Assembly: GCA_036345935.2 (NCBI GenBank)
Contig: JADWOT020000004.1
Span: forward strand, 9,938,565 to 10,002,564
Reading direction: 5' to 3'
DNA: 64,000 bases
DNA from: Taenia hydatigena
Taxonomy: Eukaryota; Platyhelminthes; Cestoda; Cyclophyllidea; Taeniidae
The notes under the pieces were generated by a model. That model was given only the letters and a program-made list of their open reading frames with translations. It ran no database searches and had not been told where the DNA came from. Positions 33,801-46,205 of this stretch are shown here, piece by piece (positions within the stretch are counted from its first letter, which is position 1; each line of letters begins with the position of its first letter). The position numbers were made by a program, and so were the translations under genes.

Positions 33801-35923
33801 TGATTACATGATAACTATGAACAGACAAAGCTTTGAAATGAAGGTCCAATCCAATTACTAACTTCCTTGCTTACTTTTCTGGAGTTAAACTACACTATGA
33901 CAGTCTAACTTACGGGAATGGGCTATTTTTGCCTTCGTGATTGATCATTGTCATCGTCTTTTGGGCGATTTTAAGAGACCAAGATGTACACAGTTTATTT
34001 TATCCAGGATCGGGGTTTTAATGGCATATATTCGGCCATGAGAGCCAATTAGTCTTGTACATAGAAAAAACTTCCTCATTTGGGGTCGCTTAGACACCTT
34101 GCCGCTGAACGGCAAAGAATTGGCGGTAGCACGGATTCTTTGTCAGACGTCTGTATGCTTTCGAATAATTGAAGGCTCTGGATAGCCTTCCACCGAAACC
34201 TGTTCCATACACATGATCACTCCACCACCATGATCTCGCACATCGATTGACGGTGTGAAAGCTAACGCGGATCGCGGCACATATGCTGACTATTTTGAAA
34301 TTAACAGGGTACGCCAAGCCAATGCTACTACTTGTGACGTTCTCTCAATAGCGCCTCCTTTCCAAAATGTTGTATTAAAGGTCCCAGTTTTATTAGAACG
34401 CTTTATGCCTCATCAATCCTTTGGTCTCATCCTCTTCTATAGTATTTATAGCAATCCATCATTTCCTAAGTACTCTACTCTACTCTACAATAGGTTTTCA
34501 TAATACATTACATAATTCCAAACATAGTACTTTATTCAAAACTTACTGCATTTGTCACTAAACGAAAAAAGCAAATGTTGGTTCTATGTAGGTCGCCTAG
34601 TGGAAGCTTATTCAAATCCACTCAGCTCATTTTAACAAAGCATAAATGGCGGAAAGGCCTGAGAAATTGCTTACAGCTCTCCCTCACCTGTAGCACCTTA
34701 TATTCACTAGGCTGAGTAAAGCGATAAAGATGAGTGAAGGCAGAGTGTGTTTGCTAGTCTTTAGAACTTCCGTCTCCGTGTTCCAGTCTTACCTACAATT
34801 ACCGTCTCGGCAACCCCGAACTGGGCCCATCGGGAAAACGTCTACTCTTTTAGCGATAGTTGAACCTGCAAAAGCGTTGTCATTTAACAAACATTGAAGT
34901 CAGTTCCATATTGGTCTTGAATGGGCTTTCCATCTCTTCTCCATAAGCACGAATGCCTCCTCGAATACTTTTATCAGATTAGCAATGATGTTTCTACCTG
35001 CGTCGTATACTTGGATGCTCACACTCCTATTTCTGAACGTGGTGGCAGTTGATGGATTTTACGATTAAAATTATCTGTCGCATGCAAAGGCCACTGCCTA
35101 AACAGACTCACTCTGTCGGCACGTCCTTTCCCCTTTGTCTGTTTCTCCCTAACATGTGAAGTGGTTCAGAGTAACTGGCGTAACGTCAACTAATTAAGTT
35201 TCCAAGTAATTGTGTATAAACATTGTTTGCATGGCCGAGCCTAACAATATTTACCTAGTTAACCCTGTTATTTGAAAGCAATTTTTGTGCACTTTCACCT
35301 TCTTCTATAAGAGTAGAAATGCAGATATGGCTCCTTCTCCTTGCCAGTTCATTTGCGATTTCAACTAACTTGACATGCTGAACCTCCATTTGCTGCATTA
35401 AGAAACGTTTCAAATTAAGGCGCACTTCGTCCATTATAAGTTAACGTGAAAGGGACATTAATAAGCAGAATAAAGGGTTCTCTCCTCTTAATCTCAGCAC
35501 TTCCCCACTGCCAGCGAAGCATTGGCGTTGAATTGTCGACTTCCATTCGTTAACGCTTTATTTTCGCTTTATAACCAGACTTCGACACCGCTGCTAACCC
35601 GATCCAGAAAATGCCCCTTTTACTTCTCTGCTTTCTTCATCATTTCATTGTGACATTTTCACCTACACAGTCCGATCAAAGGCAGAAGGCTGTCTTGACG
35701 CTTGGCAAGTCTCAAATTTTTGAATTCAGGAATATTCGTGGACATTGTAAAGTGTACACAGAATTTTTACACAAATACCAGTATCCTGCGAAAGCTAGTG
35801 TCCCCAAGCTATGACTTCATCAGGAGTTTCACGAGTTCCTCCTTCAGTTCATAGCAGTGACGATGGTGGGTGCCTTGGGAAATTGGCAATCCATGTGAAT
35901 TACTAGGCCCTTTTTATTCTCAC

Positions 35924-38141
35924 CAAAGTCCAATGTAGTTTTTAGTGCCTTCTTAAAACAGACCTGCCTCGTCGCTTTTTTTAGTAAATTTGTGAACAAA
36001 CTTGTGCAGAGTTCCATCATTCCCCAGATGGGAGTATGACAGGGCACACCAACTTCCCTCTCCCCTACGTGAGCGTCAGTCATTTCGAGATCTCTGAGGA
36101 AAAAAAGGCTGTGGAACGGATCAAAATTTTGCACGTTAAAGCAAAGCATAATGCGTTAATAAATCAACGCAATCAGTAGTAAATTAGTAGAACTAAGTAT
36201 TTGCAAAATCATTGCGTTATACGAACTGAAGGTCTTCTTTTTGCAACAAGTTTTGCTAGATGTAGACACTGATCATCCAGAGCCTCCAGACAGTTCATGC
36301 TACTCCAGTTTGACTTCAGTGTTTTGGTGTGCAAATTTTACCCGAGATGTTTTAAAATTACATTGCACTATGGTCCAGCTTCACAGTCAGGTCATTTTTC
36401 TTTGTGTTTTACTCCTCCCTCCAACATTTCAAGCTTCTCATTGTGCTAATTAAAAGGCTGATGGGTTGCCTCATTCCAACTGAACCTCATTAAATAAGGC
36501 CATTGTGTTAGCAGAAATGATCCCTGATAGCAGGTCAGATCATAAATGAATTGAAACGGCTTTAAAAGGCATATGCTCTATATTATAGGTAAGAAGAAGA
36601 TTGTAAAGCAATACTAAGGCGGTTAAGAGAAGAGAAATTACTGTTGTGCAAGTAAAACACTTCATTTAGCGAGACTGTGATGCGTTTCAATTTCCCCTCA
36701 ATTCCTTAATTCTACAATGCAGCCACATCTAGACCAACTGATTTTGAGATAGCTCAGGGCAGAATAAAATGAAATCGCATTGACACTCAGCTCTTCACCG
36801 GCAAGATTTTAACATGATAGATTCCCCATACAACCGACACACCTACGAGGATCTGCTTAACGTCATTGCTGGTGCTTTTTTGTCTCAACATTAACAGCAG
36901 CCTCGAGTTAGATTCCTACTTCTAGCAATTTCACAGAAGGCTTTGTCTCTTGCCCTTCTCCGTGATGAGGATTCTACACGGTCTTGCTAATAACTGAGGT
37001 TTTGATGAGGCAGAAGCTTTTGTGGCTAGGACTGTCATTAAAGCCTTCATGTAATTCATGCATCTTGAGAGTAAGCCGTAGTGTAAGTGAAGCTCTCCGT
37101 ACGAATTACTATCTACACACACACACACACACACACACATTTCGAGACCATGTACAGCGCAAAGCGCAGATTGCTACTGTTGACGGCCATCTTGATTGAC
37201 AACGAGATAATGTGATAAGCGTATTAATTTCTTCCTGCCATTCCATCTCATTGTCATTTAAATTTTCGCCCAGTCACCGATGTGTTGGGTAGAATTGCCG
37301 ATCGTTGTCTCATCCACGTGCGTGCGTCACCACACGTTGTCACACCTTCGGTGATGCACGGGGCTGTCTATGAAACACACGCTGGCTACCACTGTGTCAC
37401 AATACGAAATTCAACGAAAACGTGGTTTTTTATTAAAAAATCTAAAGAAGGAAATTATTTGATAAGACTCAAGCACACTTTACATCAAGAAATTCAATTC
37501 AACCATCAAATAAAACATTTCCAAAGGTTTACTGTAAGCATAAGTCTTCCAGGGGAAAAAAGCTCACTTGCATTTCATTTCAACAGTCATAAAGGGTCTA
37601 CTTTGTTACAGGTTGAGGATGGCGGTGAAGAACCAGCAAGGGAATCCAGTGCGGGTCCAAAAGCGCGCACTTATGGCGAAAACAAGTTAATCTTTGCAAA
37701 GTTGTGTGCCAAGTAGGGAACCCTACACCCAATCGCTAAAATTCTGCACTTCTAAAAGGCTATCGTAAGTACCATCAACTTTTAAGAACAAAGAGGCCAA
37801 ATTATATCCATATTATGTTATGTGCATATTTTTTTTTCTATAAGAGAGGCTTTCGTTATGGCTGCTTACAGTGAGGACTAGAGGGCTGCGGTAGAGTATT
37901 AGGTGATACTCACCCCGAAATACACAATACCTTCACCCAAGTTTACGAACAACTCTTACCCCTTTAGCGAAGCACAACGCAAAACTGAAGCGACAGTCGT
38001 TAGATCCATGCATTTGTTCTTTGTAAAAGGAGTTTTGAATAAGTAATCGAGCAGTTGAGATCGTTTCTGCAAAAATGCTTTCCTATTTACAGGACACTGA
38101 AAATGGGATGGTACACGACTCCTTCTCAACTTCCACAAAAT
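35924..38141 (-). CDS. Candidate two-exon segment of an unrecognised gene
   Basis: Exon P (38,141-37,960) lies between acceptor CTCACGCAG and donor GTAAGAG. It is open from phase 0 and ends with two bases of a codon (LWKLRRSRVPSHFQCPVNRK ... DLTTVASVLRCASLK). Exon Q (36,093-35,924) follows a strong pyrimidine tract and CCTCAG, starts with the single base needed to complete that codon, and reads DLEMTDAHVGEREVGVP...WGMMELCTSLFTNLLKKAT, ending at GTGAGA. The phases match across a 1.87 kb intron, which contains a CA repeat at 37,114-37,139. If the donor at 35,923 is not used, the frame runs on to a TGA at 35,844. More exons must exist on both sides. Family not recognised. Confidence 0.33.
37114..37139. 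repeat. (CA)n microsatellite
   Basis: About 13 CA units, within the proposed intron of the preceding gene candidate. Confidence 0.95.
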
Positions 38142-39040
38142 CTGCGTGAGTAATTCGCCTTTTGTACACCTTGTTAAATACCTGATGATCCAAATATTTG
38201 TTGGAATGTCATGCTGAGTTGATGAGACTTGTCCATTGTTTCAGTGATGTAGTTCGGCAGTTCTTATTGCTATTTCTACCAGAATCCACACATCGCCAAT
38301 TGGTGATTAAACATTCACGAAATCATTTCAATTCGCAGACCACACATTTGTTTCAAAGGCGTTTCAAAATGGCGGTAGAAGAGAGCATACTTGGCAATAA
38401 CAAAACCAAACACACAAACCCTTGTGTTAGCCCACTAGAACACATAGTAATGCATAATGTAACTTAAGTGATGAAATAGATCATTGATATTTACGTCACG
38501 TGGGGTCAACGGATGACAAGTGAATGAGGGAACGAGTTTTGCCTACCTTCATTCAGAGGCTATAGTAGATCTCAAACATCATCCCTTTGTCTTCATTGCC
38601 TTCGAGAAAGCATTTTACACCCTTTGACAGCCTACATGCTTGCTTACTTGTAACGGAGGTGTGGCTTTGCATTGAATAGTTTGCCGATGTATTGCGTCAA
38701 CATCCAAATTGCACATTAAATTGACATGTGTACGGCCTTGTTGTCAAAAGGCTGTGATGCTAATGGGTGCAATTGCGGTTACATAACCACTTCGATTGTC
38801 GCTACGTACCGTGAATCGGTTTACCCAACAGTGGTAAGGATGCGCAAAATTAAGCATCTCATAAATGCGCAATGTGCGTTCTAAAAGAAAGAAACCCGGG
38901 TGTCACACATGTGTGACGCTGGCAGTATTTGGCCTACCTCAAGGTAAATGGATTGAGTTACACTGTGGTTAGGAGAGTTTTGTACGTAAAGAGAAACAAC
39001 TCAGCAGTAGGGGTAATGAGCAGTAAAGTGATTGGTGAAT
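38142..39040. other. No supported feature
   Basis: About 0.9 kb of ordinary-composition sequence. The open frame at 38,198-38,467 (plus) has no splice or motif support. Confidence 0.4.
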
Positions 39041-39965
39041 GAATTCTCTAGTAATAGATGAATTGAGAGATGAGAAGGGAGTGCACCTGCAATGGAAGTA
39101 GAAATGAAGGAATGAGTGATAGTGAGAGAGAGAGAGGGAGGGGGAGAGGGAAAGGGAAGGAAAAAGGAGGGTGCGAGTGCGTGAATGAATGAATGAATGA
39201 AGGGAAGAGTGCAGTGGAGGTAGAATTAGTGCACATCAGCGAAAAGGCATTACTTGGAATGAAGGGATAAAAGGAGGAAAGAGGGAGAGAAGGAGTGTTG
39301 TTGGAGTAGTGGGGCGGGAGGTGAGGGGGGAAGAGGTCTACTAGCAGCGCATAAGTAGCTGAGAGGAGGGAGGCAAAGTAGTAGGTCTACTGGTAAGTTG
39401 TAAGTAGTGGCGCCTTAGATGGTGGTGGTCGTGGTGTTGGCTGATTGCGTATTAAGCAGTTGTGGTGATGGATGGACGGGGGTGGTTGGGTGAGTGGGTA
39501 GAGTGAGTGCAACAGTAGTGGTAGGCGAAGGTGCATCGGTGGGAGCGGGTGCGTGCGCGCGCGTGCGTCTGTGCTGTGTGTGTGTGTGTGGGCGCGAGAG
39601 GAGGTGTAGAGTGCAGCGTGCGAAAGGGTGCATGCGGCATGGGTGGGCGGTGGGAGAACGACACGACGGAGAAGGAGAAGGAGAGGGAACTGGAGGGGAT
39701 ATTGGGGATTATACTAGGAGGCAGTGAGTAGGAAAGAGGAGGGAAAGGGTATAAGAAGAGGGGGAAATAGGGGGTGAATGAGAAGGAAATTGGAAAGCAG
39801 CGTGAGGAAAGAGTGGAAGAAGGTGTGGGTGAGGTTGAATGAGCCAGTGGGAGGAAGGAGAGGCGTGCATTGGAAATGGGCTTAAGTGAAGAAGGTGGGT
39901 GAAAGGTGAGGTGGTAGGTGTGGAGGCGGCGAGAGAGCAGGTGTGTGTATGTGTGTGTGTATATG
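39041..39965. repeat. Purine-rich, strand-asymmetric low-complexity block
   Basis: The plus strand is almost free of C for hundreds of bases (GAGAGAGAGGGAGGGGGAGAGG, GAATGAATGAATGAA at about 39,180, GGTGGTGGTCGTGGTG). It contains an alternating GCGTGCGCGCGCGTGCG segment near 39,550 and a TG run at about 39,576-39,590. The long minus-strand frame here (40,192-39,452) is a product of this composition. Confidence 0.8.
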
Positions 39966-39974
39966 TATTTATAT

Positions 39975-40262
39975 ATTGTTGTAGGCAGCGGCAGCGACGG
40001 CGGCAGCTTTAACCACTGGCGGGGATGACGGGAAGGGTCCGCCCGCTCGCTCTGTGGCTGTGGTGACCATGGGTGGTTGCCAATAGGAGCGGGGCGACTC
40101 GGTCTTCCCAGTTGGTCTGCAACGCCAGAGCCAGCCAATACCGTCGTCCGTTTGCGTCGAGAAGGCCCCCAAGTGACCTTGACGCTGGCCAATGGAGGGT
40201 CTGCGCAGCTGCCAGCCTTCTACACCGACCTGGTCGTAATCACCAGCCTAGTGCCAACTAAT
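39975..40262 (+). other. GC-rich island, possible 3' end of a retroposon or gene
   Basis: About 290 bp of GC-rich sequence (GGCAGCGGCAGCGACGGCGG at the start). Its plus-strand frame 40,077-40,271 reads PEPANTVVRLRREGPQVTLT, then LANGGSAQLPAFYTDLVVIT, and stops at TAA inside AATAAAAAATAATAAA. The abrupt change to A-rich DNA looks like a poly(A)-type tail on a retroposon or a processed 3' end. Identity unknown. Confidence 0.35.
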
Positions 40263-40924
40263 GGCAAATAAAAAATAATAAAACAATGAATAATTAATGG
40301 ACAATAAAAAGTAATTTAAAAAATAAAGAACAATAATAATGGGAGAATAAATAAAGATGAGTAAATGAATAATTGAAAAATAGGTGAACACTAACATCAA
40401 TTATTAGTATAATATAATAATACTAATATTAAAATAAATAAAAGTGTAAAAATAGAATGAAATAAGTTAAATAAAGAACCTGGGAATTGATTCCCGGTGC
40501 TATTTGATGCCAAATAACAATAAATTGACGGCGACAAATAATAAATAATTAATAATTGACAATAAATCGTCAATAGGCAAGCGGGATTAGAATCGTGGTA
40601 GACTAGTGAAAACGCCAATAAACAATAGCAACATACTAATAGATCAACAATTAGTAGGTAATAGTAAATAACGAACCAATGCGTGATAAATAATAAATAA
40701 ATGTCGAATAAAATAATAAATACTGAATATAAATGAGCAACCAATTGATAAATGTTACATTATAAATTACTAACAATGAGATGACTGCATACAATAATAA
40801 ATAATGTTTAAAATTAAGCAATGAATAGTTAATAAATAAAAAGGACCCAGCCAGTTCTAAATAAACAAGATCCAGATAAATAAACAAATACATAATTATG
40901 TAATCAAGAAAATGATAAATAATA
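40263..40924. repeat. A-rich AATAAAT-type simple sequence
   Basis: About 660 bp of AATAA/AATAAATA-like repeats on the plus strand. It contains one GC-containing palindrome (TGGGAATTGATTCCC) near 40,479. A shorter AT-rich tract sits at the same edge of Y1 (23,030-23,085). Confidence 0.75.
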
Positions 40925-41868
40925 AAAACAAGGTGGTCAACAAATCGACGTTGACATCCAGGCCCGTCTGATGACGCCATTCAACCTTGAAGTCGACGTT
41001 CACCGATATCCAGGGCCTAGTAAGGGCATCATTCGACCTTAAAGTCGATGATAATCGATACACGGCCAGTCTAATGACGTCAAATGGCCCCACAGTCGAC
41101 TTTAATCGATATCCAGCCCCGGATCTTCCGTGACGTGACCTTCAAGTCGGCCGTAATTAATATTCAAGCCTGTCTAATGACAGCAATCTACCTTGAAGTC
41201 GACGTTCATCAATATTCAAGGCTAATTTACGATGTCATTTGACCCTAAAGTCGACACTAATCGGTATCTAAGCCCGAATGTCCAATCACGTGACCTTCAA
41301 GTCAGTGTTAATCGACATCCGGGGCCGTCTGATAACGTCATTTTAAATTACAGTAGACACTGGTCGATATGATGGCCCTTTCCAGATTACAAACTGCAGT
41401 TTTCATGCCAAATGACCAATAATTCTAGCCCCAGGGTCATGTGACGTCATTTTCGTGCCCCGAATATCGATTTAGTCCCTACTTTAAGGTCACTAAGTGC
41501 ACACCTCGAGTGAAATGATCGATAGTCGCCACCTCCAAGGTCATCTGACTTTATTTCCGTGACCTCGATATCCATTTCTGCCCCCTTCAAGGTCACTAGG
41601 GATATTTCTGCTGTGATCGATAATTGACAATCCCTAGGTCACCTGACGTCATACCTTGGCCTCTATACGATTTTCCCCTCCTTTAAGGACACTGGGTGCA
41701 CTATTCGTGTAAAATGATCGAGAATTGCCACCTTCAAGGTCATCTGACGTAATTTCCGTGGCCTGGATATCGAATGCAATGCGTCAAATTGCATTAACCA
41801 ATTCATGAGGAGGAGGAGGAGGACAGGGGAAGCAAATTTACTGCCCCACAACACGTTGGAACACGTGG
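40925..41868. repeat. Repeat Y, copy Y2
   Basis: Direct copy of Y1 from GTGGTCAACAAATCGACG to CACGTTGGAACACGTGG. It has an extra unit near 40,990-41,050 relative to Y1. Perfect TGACGTCA lies at 41,075, 41,442 and 41,644, and TCAAGGTCA at 41,587 and 41,734. Confidence 0.85.
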
Positions 41869-42288
41869 TGATGGCAATGCAATGCAATGCACGCAAGCCT
41901 GTGTGATGTGGCGTGCGATGTGCTCCGATTAGCTTTCCTTTCTCAAATCAGCAATGCTCCTCACTGCATTGGCGGCTCCACGCGCTGCGGCAAATGTGGC
42001 TAGACTCCTCAATCATAATAATGCCCAATGTTGACATTTCACACTCTCATCGCTACATGTGGGTTAAAGATTAAGGCTTCCTTTCCATCGTCTTAAAACA
42101 CCCATACACACGCACGCACACACAGGGTAGAATACTCTTGTGCTTAACTGATCTATGGGCAGAAAATTGGCGTGGACAATGCCACGTGGAGGGGCAGTTG
42201 AGATGAGGTCTACGACATCGTCCTCCACACAGTGGCACCACGTTGCCACACAACTGCGGGAAGAGAACAATGTCCGCCTACTTCGTAA
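41869..42288. other. 420 bp segment present in Y2 but absent from Y1
   Basis: Y1 reads ACACGTGG directly joined to ATGGTGTGAGG. In Y2 these are separated by 420 bp starting TGATGGCAATGCAATGCAATGC. There are no obvious terminal repeats, so it may be an insertion in Y2 or a deletion in Y1. Confidence 0.7.
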
Positions 42289-42360
42289 ATGGTGTGAGGA
42301 ATGGGTGTGTGTTAGGCGCTGTGTAGGTCGGTAAATCGGCGCCTTCTTCTTCTTCTTCTT
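42289..42360. repeat. Repeat Y, right end of Y2
   Basis: Resumes homology to Y1 (ATGGTGTGAGG...GTGTGTGTTAG...CTGTGTAGGTC) and ends in a TTC microsatellite. Confidence 0.75.
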
Positions 42361-43533
42361 CTCCTGTCCTCAAAGCCACTCACCTCTTCCACACGAAGAG
42401 TTGCTAGTATTGGTGCTGTGCCATTGAGGCGTGCGGCTTCTCGAGGCACCACCTCACTGTCACATCAACGCGCAATGCCCTGTCCACGCCAAGGGGTCCG
42501 CTCTGTCCGCCTTTTAGCAAGACATTGGCATAATGAGATGAAGTGAACAACAAGAAAAGACACAAATCGACATTGAGTTGTGTGTGTGTCCTTCCCCATT
42601 CCACGAGTAGCAGGGCTAATCACTGGGATAATATGGCCAACATTTTGCAACAAACGCAGAGAAGGACTCGTGGATTTACAGCATGAGTGATTAAGTGAGT
42701 AAGTGAGTGAGTGAAGTAAGGGTAGACCGCACAAGTGCCATCGTTACTCGCATTGTGACTTTGGCTTGAGAAAGGCAGAAATGCTTTGCCATTAGATGAG
42801 GTGGGTGTCTACTACTACTACGACTACCGCGAAGTACCAGGTGGACAACGGTGTGGATGATGCCATTGTCGTTGCAAGCAATCACTGTGACGCGAGGACT
42901 GTGTTGTGTCTCACCACCTCCCACCTTCGCATTATTTGTCGGTGGAAAGGCATTATGCGACAGACGTGTTGATGGCGTGACTGCCGAAGGGGTAGACGAC
43001 CACGACCACGACCACGACGACGAGACAACCAATGCGCGAACACGTCAATGAGGTCAGCCAAATGACTGTCCTCGCCCTCGCCCTCTTCCTCCCTACCTCC
43101 CTCCCTCCCTCCCTCTAACTGCAGCTCTATCAACCTCGACGTCTGCGTCACGCAGTCATTCTACGCTTCCGACCTTCCCGACAATGCTGCGTTTCGGTTA
43201 TCTCTACTCCCTTCACTTACCAACATTCATTCCTCACCATCTCCACGTATCCTCACTTCATTTCAATAGCCCTCACCTGTACTTTTCTCATGCCACTAAC
43301 CAACATGCACTTTCGTTGACATTTAGGACGAGGATGATACTCTACATCGCAAAATCAACCAACTGCCACCCGAATTGGCACCACAAATATGTCACTTCCT
43401 GAATGTTCCCAACTTCATAAACGTGTGCAAGGCAATACCGCATTGGAGATGGATACTACGAAGTCGTCGTTAGCGTGAGGCACTCAATCACTACATCAGT
43501 GGATGAAAGTGGCTCGACAAGAATCTGTGCAAA
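42361..43533. other. No supported gene
   Basis: Contains simple repeats (CTACTACTACTACGAC near 42,810; CCTCCCTCCCTCCC near 43,095). Open frames are composition-driven. Exons upstream of the candidate at 43,534-43,836 could lie here but are not recognisable. Confidence 0.35.
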
Positions 43534-43836
43534 ATGCTCTTTCCACGACCCTCGTCAGACACGTATCGAGACGCAGTTGCGGCAGTGCAGTATCACATAG
43601 AGGAGGTGGATTCACTTCAACCATTCCTTTCTCAACGTGGTCACCACATTATTAAGCCGACAGTACATTGCTGTCTGCCGCCTATTGCGAACAATGTGTA
43701 CACAGCCCTCGGCACAGGTGAGGGCGCCAGTTTACTCTCGTGGTGGCCACCTGACGGAGGACATGAATTGCTCGTGCATCGTGAACCACCACCACCACCT
43801 CCGTCTCCACCTCCACCACCTGCACATATCGAATAG
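43534..43836 (+). CDS. Candidate terminal exon, paralogous end of the 22.5 kb exon
   Basis: The plus-strand frame ends WWPPDGGHELLVHREPPPPP...AHIE and TAG, followed by AATAAA at 43,862. This is the same ending as the minus-strand exon at 22,503. The shared part starts about at PPDGG; further upstream the two differ (here DTYRDAVAAVQYHIEEVDSL...). The extra CCA codon and exchanges such as GGD/GGH and ELF/ELL are in frame, so both ends still read through. The first 65 codons may be intron or unrelated sequence. Function unknown. Confidence 0.35.
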   Translation: MLFPRPSSDTYRDAVAAVQYHIEEVDSLQPFLSQRGHHIIKPTVHCCLPPIANNVYTALGTGEGASLLSWWPPDGGHELLVHREPPPPPPSPPPPPAHIE

Positions 43837-44440
43837 GCTGATTCGGATGGTTGAATGGAGGAATAAAGAAAGAGTCTTGTGAGACGAGTGGAGAGAGGAT
43901 GTAATGATGGAGTGTACTTTCCTACTGCGTGGGAGAGTGTGGCAGTGCAGGTTGGTTTGCGATGCAGAATGTTTTGTGGGAGAGCAGGAGGGTGAAGTGT
44001 TAAGAGTGGAAGAGGGCGGCGTGTGATTGAGCACGGACTGTAGTCTCAGTGGCTGACGTGGTTATGGGTTGTGGAATGCGAAGAGGAAAGGCGATGTGAA
44101 AAGACAGTGATGGTGGCCCTGTGACGGGACGAAGTGACTGGTACGTGTAGGTGGGTGGATGGATGAATGACTGCGTTAGAGAATGCAGAAAAATAGCTGA
44201 ATGCACTGAGGCATACGCAGATGTTGGGAGGGAGACGCAGTCCATGTACACAAAATCACAACGTGAAGATTTTGTACGAGTTTGGTAATGCTGGCGTTGT
44301 TGGCCTTAAATCATGAAACGTGAGCGTGGGCTGGCCTGCGAGATCATCCCCGTGGAAGTAAGTGGGTGGGTAAATGGGTGAGTGGGTGGGTGAGTGGGTG
44401 AGGAGGAGGACCGCGTGACCACACCTCACACGTGTGTGTG
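43730..44440 (-). repeat. Dispersed repeat X, copy X2 (inverted)
   Basis: Complement of X1 over about 0.7 kb, including the exon end, the AATAAA and the TCACCCACTCACCC-type simple sequence, which is longer here. Confidence 0.85.
43862..43867 (+). promoter_or_regulatory. AATAAA poly(A) signal
   Basis: 25 bp after the TAG of the exon candidate. The same spacing is seen in X1. Confidence 0.5.
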
Positions 44441-46079
44441 TCTGTATGTGTCATTTGACCTCGTAGAGCGTGCGCGATGCGTGAGTTGTAGGGAGACCGA
44501 CTGCATTGAGGTATACGTGATAGTGCGTCGAATGGATAGAATGAGGTGAAGAAGAGGTGAGCGATAAATGGAGGCCAAGGAAGATAAGCAAAAGAGGGTG
44601 ATGAATTTGGCCAAGTAATTTATGTGAACCAACTTGAATCTTCCACAGGCTGAGCAAACGATGGAATTATTGTGTCTCTCCTTTTGTCCATCAAAACTGC
44701 TTGCATGATAGCGACTCGAAATTGAACTGTCCAGGTGAGAGCGGAATCGGAGTGTTTACAATTGCAGCAAGCATTGCAGTGCACACGAACACATGGTCGA
44801 AGTTGAGGACAATGCAGCACTAACAGTCTCTATTGCTTGAAAGGTTTTTGATAAACTCGACAGTATTCCGTGGAGGCGTGATGTCTCCACTCCACTTCTA
44901 ATCAATCAACATACCCTGCACAGTCGAAGGGAAGGAAGGGAGGAGGGAAGGAAGGAAGGCGCCTCCACTGGTTTCAACAGCAGCAATAGTTGGGTAGTAC
45001 CGATAGTAGCAGCGATAATAATAACGGAAGTGCTTGTATTACTACTAGGAACAGCAGCGGCAGCAGCAACAGTAGCATTGGCGGCAATAGTACAATTGTG
45101 GCCCCTACCCACTGCAAATCCTTTCGTTCAATGACTCTGCTTGAAAAGCCATTGCTCAATTAATCAATTTGAAAAGAATTTATTTTACTTATCGGAAGTA
45201 TATAATTCCTTACAGGGCGCATAATAATGACTCTCATGTCAATGAGAACCCCACGTATTTGCACGATTATGGCGACTGGATGCAACACCTTATGGCAGAT
45301 ATGTAGACTCATCTAAAAGACAGCCCTACCAAAAAGGCAATGACTCAAAGTAGAATTTACTCCTTCAAATGCACCATCTTAAATCCAACGAGGACTACTT
45401 TCACCATTTTCTCACTCGACCATACGGCTACCCACCACCGTCTTGCATGTGTGACACATCTATCCACTTCTTTCTCCCTTCCTTCCCTCCGTCCCTCCTC
45501 TCCCCTACCTCCTCTTCTTTAAAATGCAAGCCTGCTGTCCCACCCGCGTGGTTCTTTCCTTACCACCATCGAAAATGCACATACTGGATGTGCTGCATAA
45601 ATCCCTTCAGCACTCACACCCGTCTTCCCATCACACGCAGCAACAGAAACCCACTACTAAAGTCATTCAAGTAACACTTTTATTCCACTCGCATTCCATC
45701 CGCATTTCTAGCTCACTGGCATTATGAGGCGATAGTACAGTCTCATCGTTGTGGGTGGTTGCTATCACTTCCACAAGCACATTCAACGCACCTACACCTC
45801 ACCTACACCACAAAGCAGTACATCTTTCCAGTCGTGCCAGTAATAATTATCATGAGGCTGTTGATTGAATCTATTGATCGTGTCCCACACTCAAACAAAC
45901 CGCCACAACAATGTTTGCAAATCGAATGTGGTCTACATATCACTTTGGCTTGTCGATCACTTTGGTTTTTCCGTTTGCGATTTTTCTTTCTCGCGTGGAC
46001 CCTCGTGGACATGGCGCAAGCAGTGTCGACGAGGAGAGGTAGGTGCTCGCCCCCACACACACCTCTACTAACCTCATTG
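44441..46079. other. No supported gene
   Basis: Includes GGAAGGAAGG runs near 44,935 and a C/T-rich stretch near 45,470-45,520. Nothing recognisable. Confidence 0.35.
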
Positions 46080-46205
46080 TCATGCAGGTTGCCAAAGACG
46101 CCAACAGGCTGTCTCTCACAAAGCACTTCAGACAGATATTCATGTGGACGGAGAGCAAGTGCAGCAAGTAGAGCAGGTGGAGGAGATGGAGAGCTCGACT
46201 GGCGC
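46080..46205 (-). repeat. Left arm of a short inverted duplication
   Basis: The minus strand reads HMNICLKCFVRDSLLASLA. The plus strand at 46,800-46,925 reads HMNIRLKCFVSDSFLTSLA. Nucleotide similarity covers about 120 bp (ACATGAAYATYYGTCTGAAGTGCTTTGTG). It could be a duplicated exon piece or a repeat; neither copy has a clear gene context. Confidence 0.5.

Larger units (their letters stand above)
28291..35923. other. Mostly non-repetitive DNA with few gene signals
   Basis: No repeat shared with the rest of the window was noticed. Apart from the exon candidates listed at 29,552-29,739 and 30,489-30,861, nothing is well supported. Weaker open segments are 34,090-34,317 (minus) and 35,671-35,814 (plus, after a CACAG acceptor-like site). 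Confidence 0.4.

Noticed and set aside
37282..37716. 144-codon plus-strand frame
   Set aside because: It lies in the proposed intron of the minus-strand gene candidate, has no motif and no clear splice or poly(A) context; kept out but not excluded.
39452..40192. 246-codon minus-strand open frame
   Set aside because: It is Ser/Pro/Thr/His-rich only because the opposite strand is purine-rich simple sequence; no motif, and it crosses the GC-rich/purine boundary without a splice signal.
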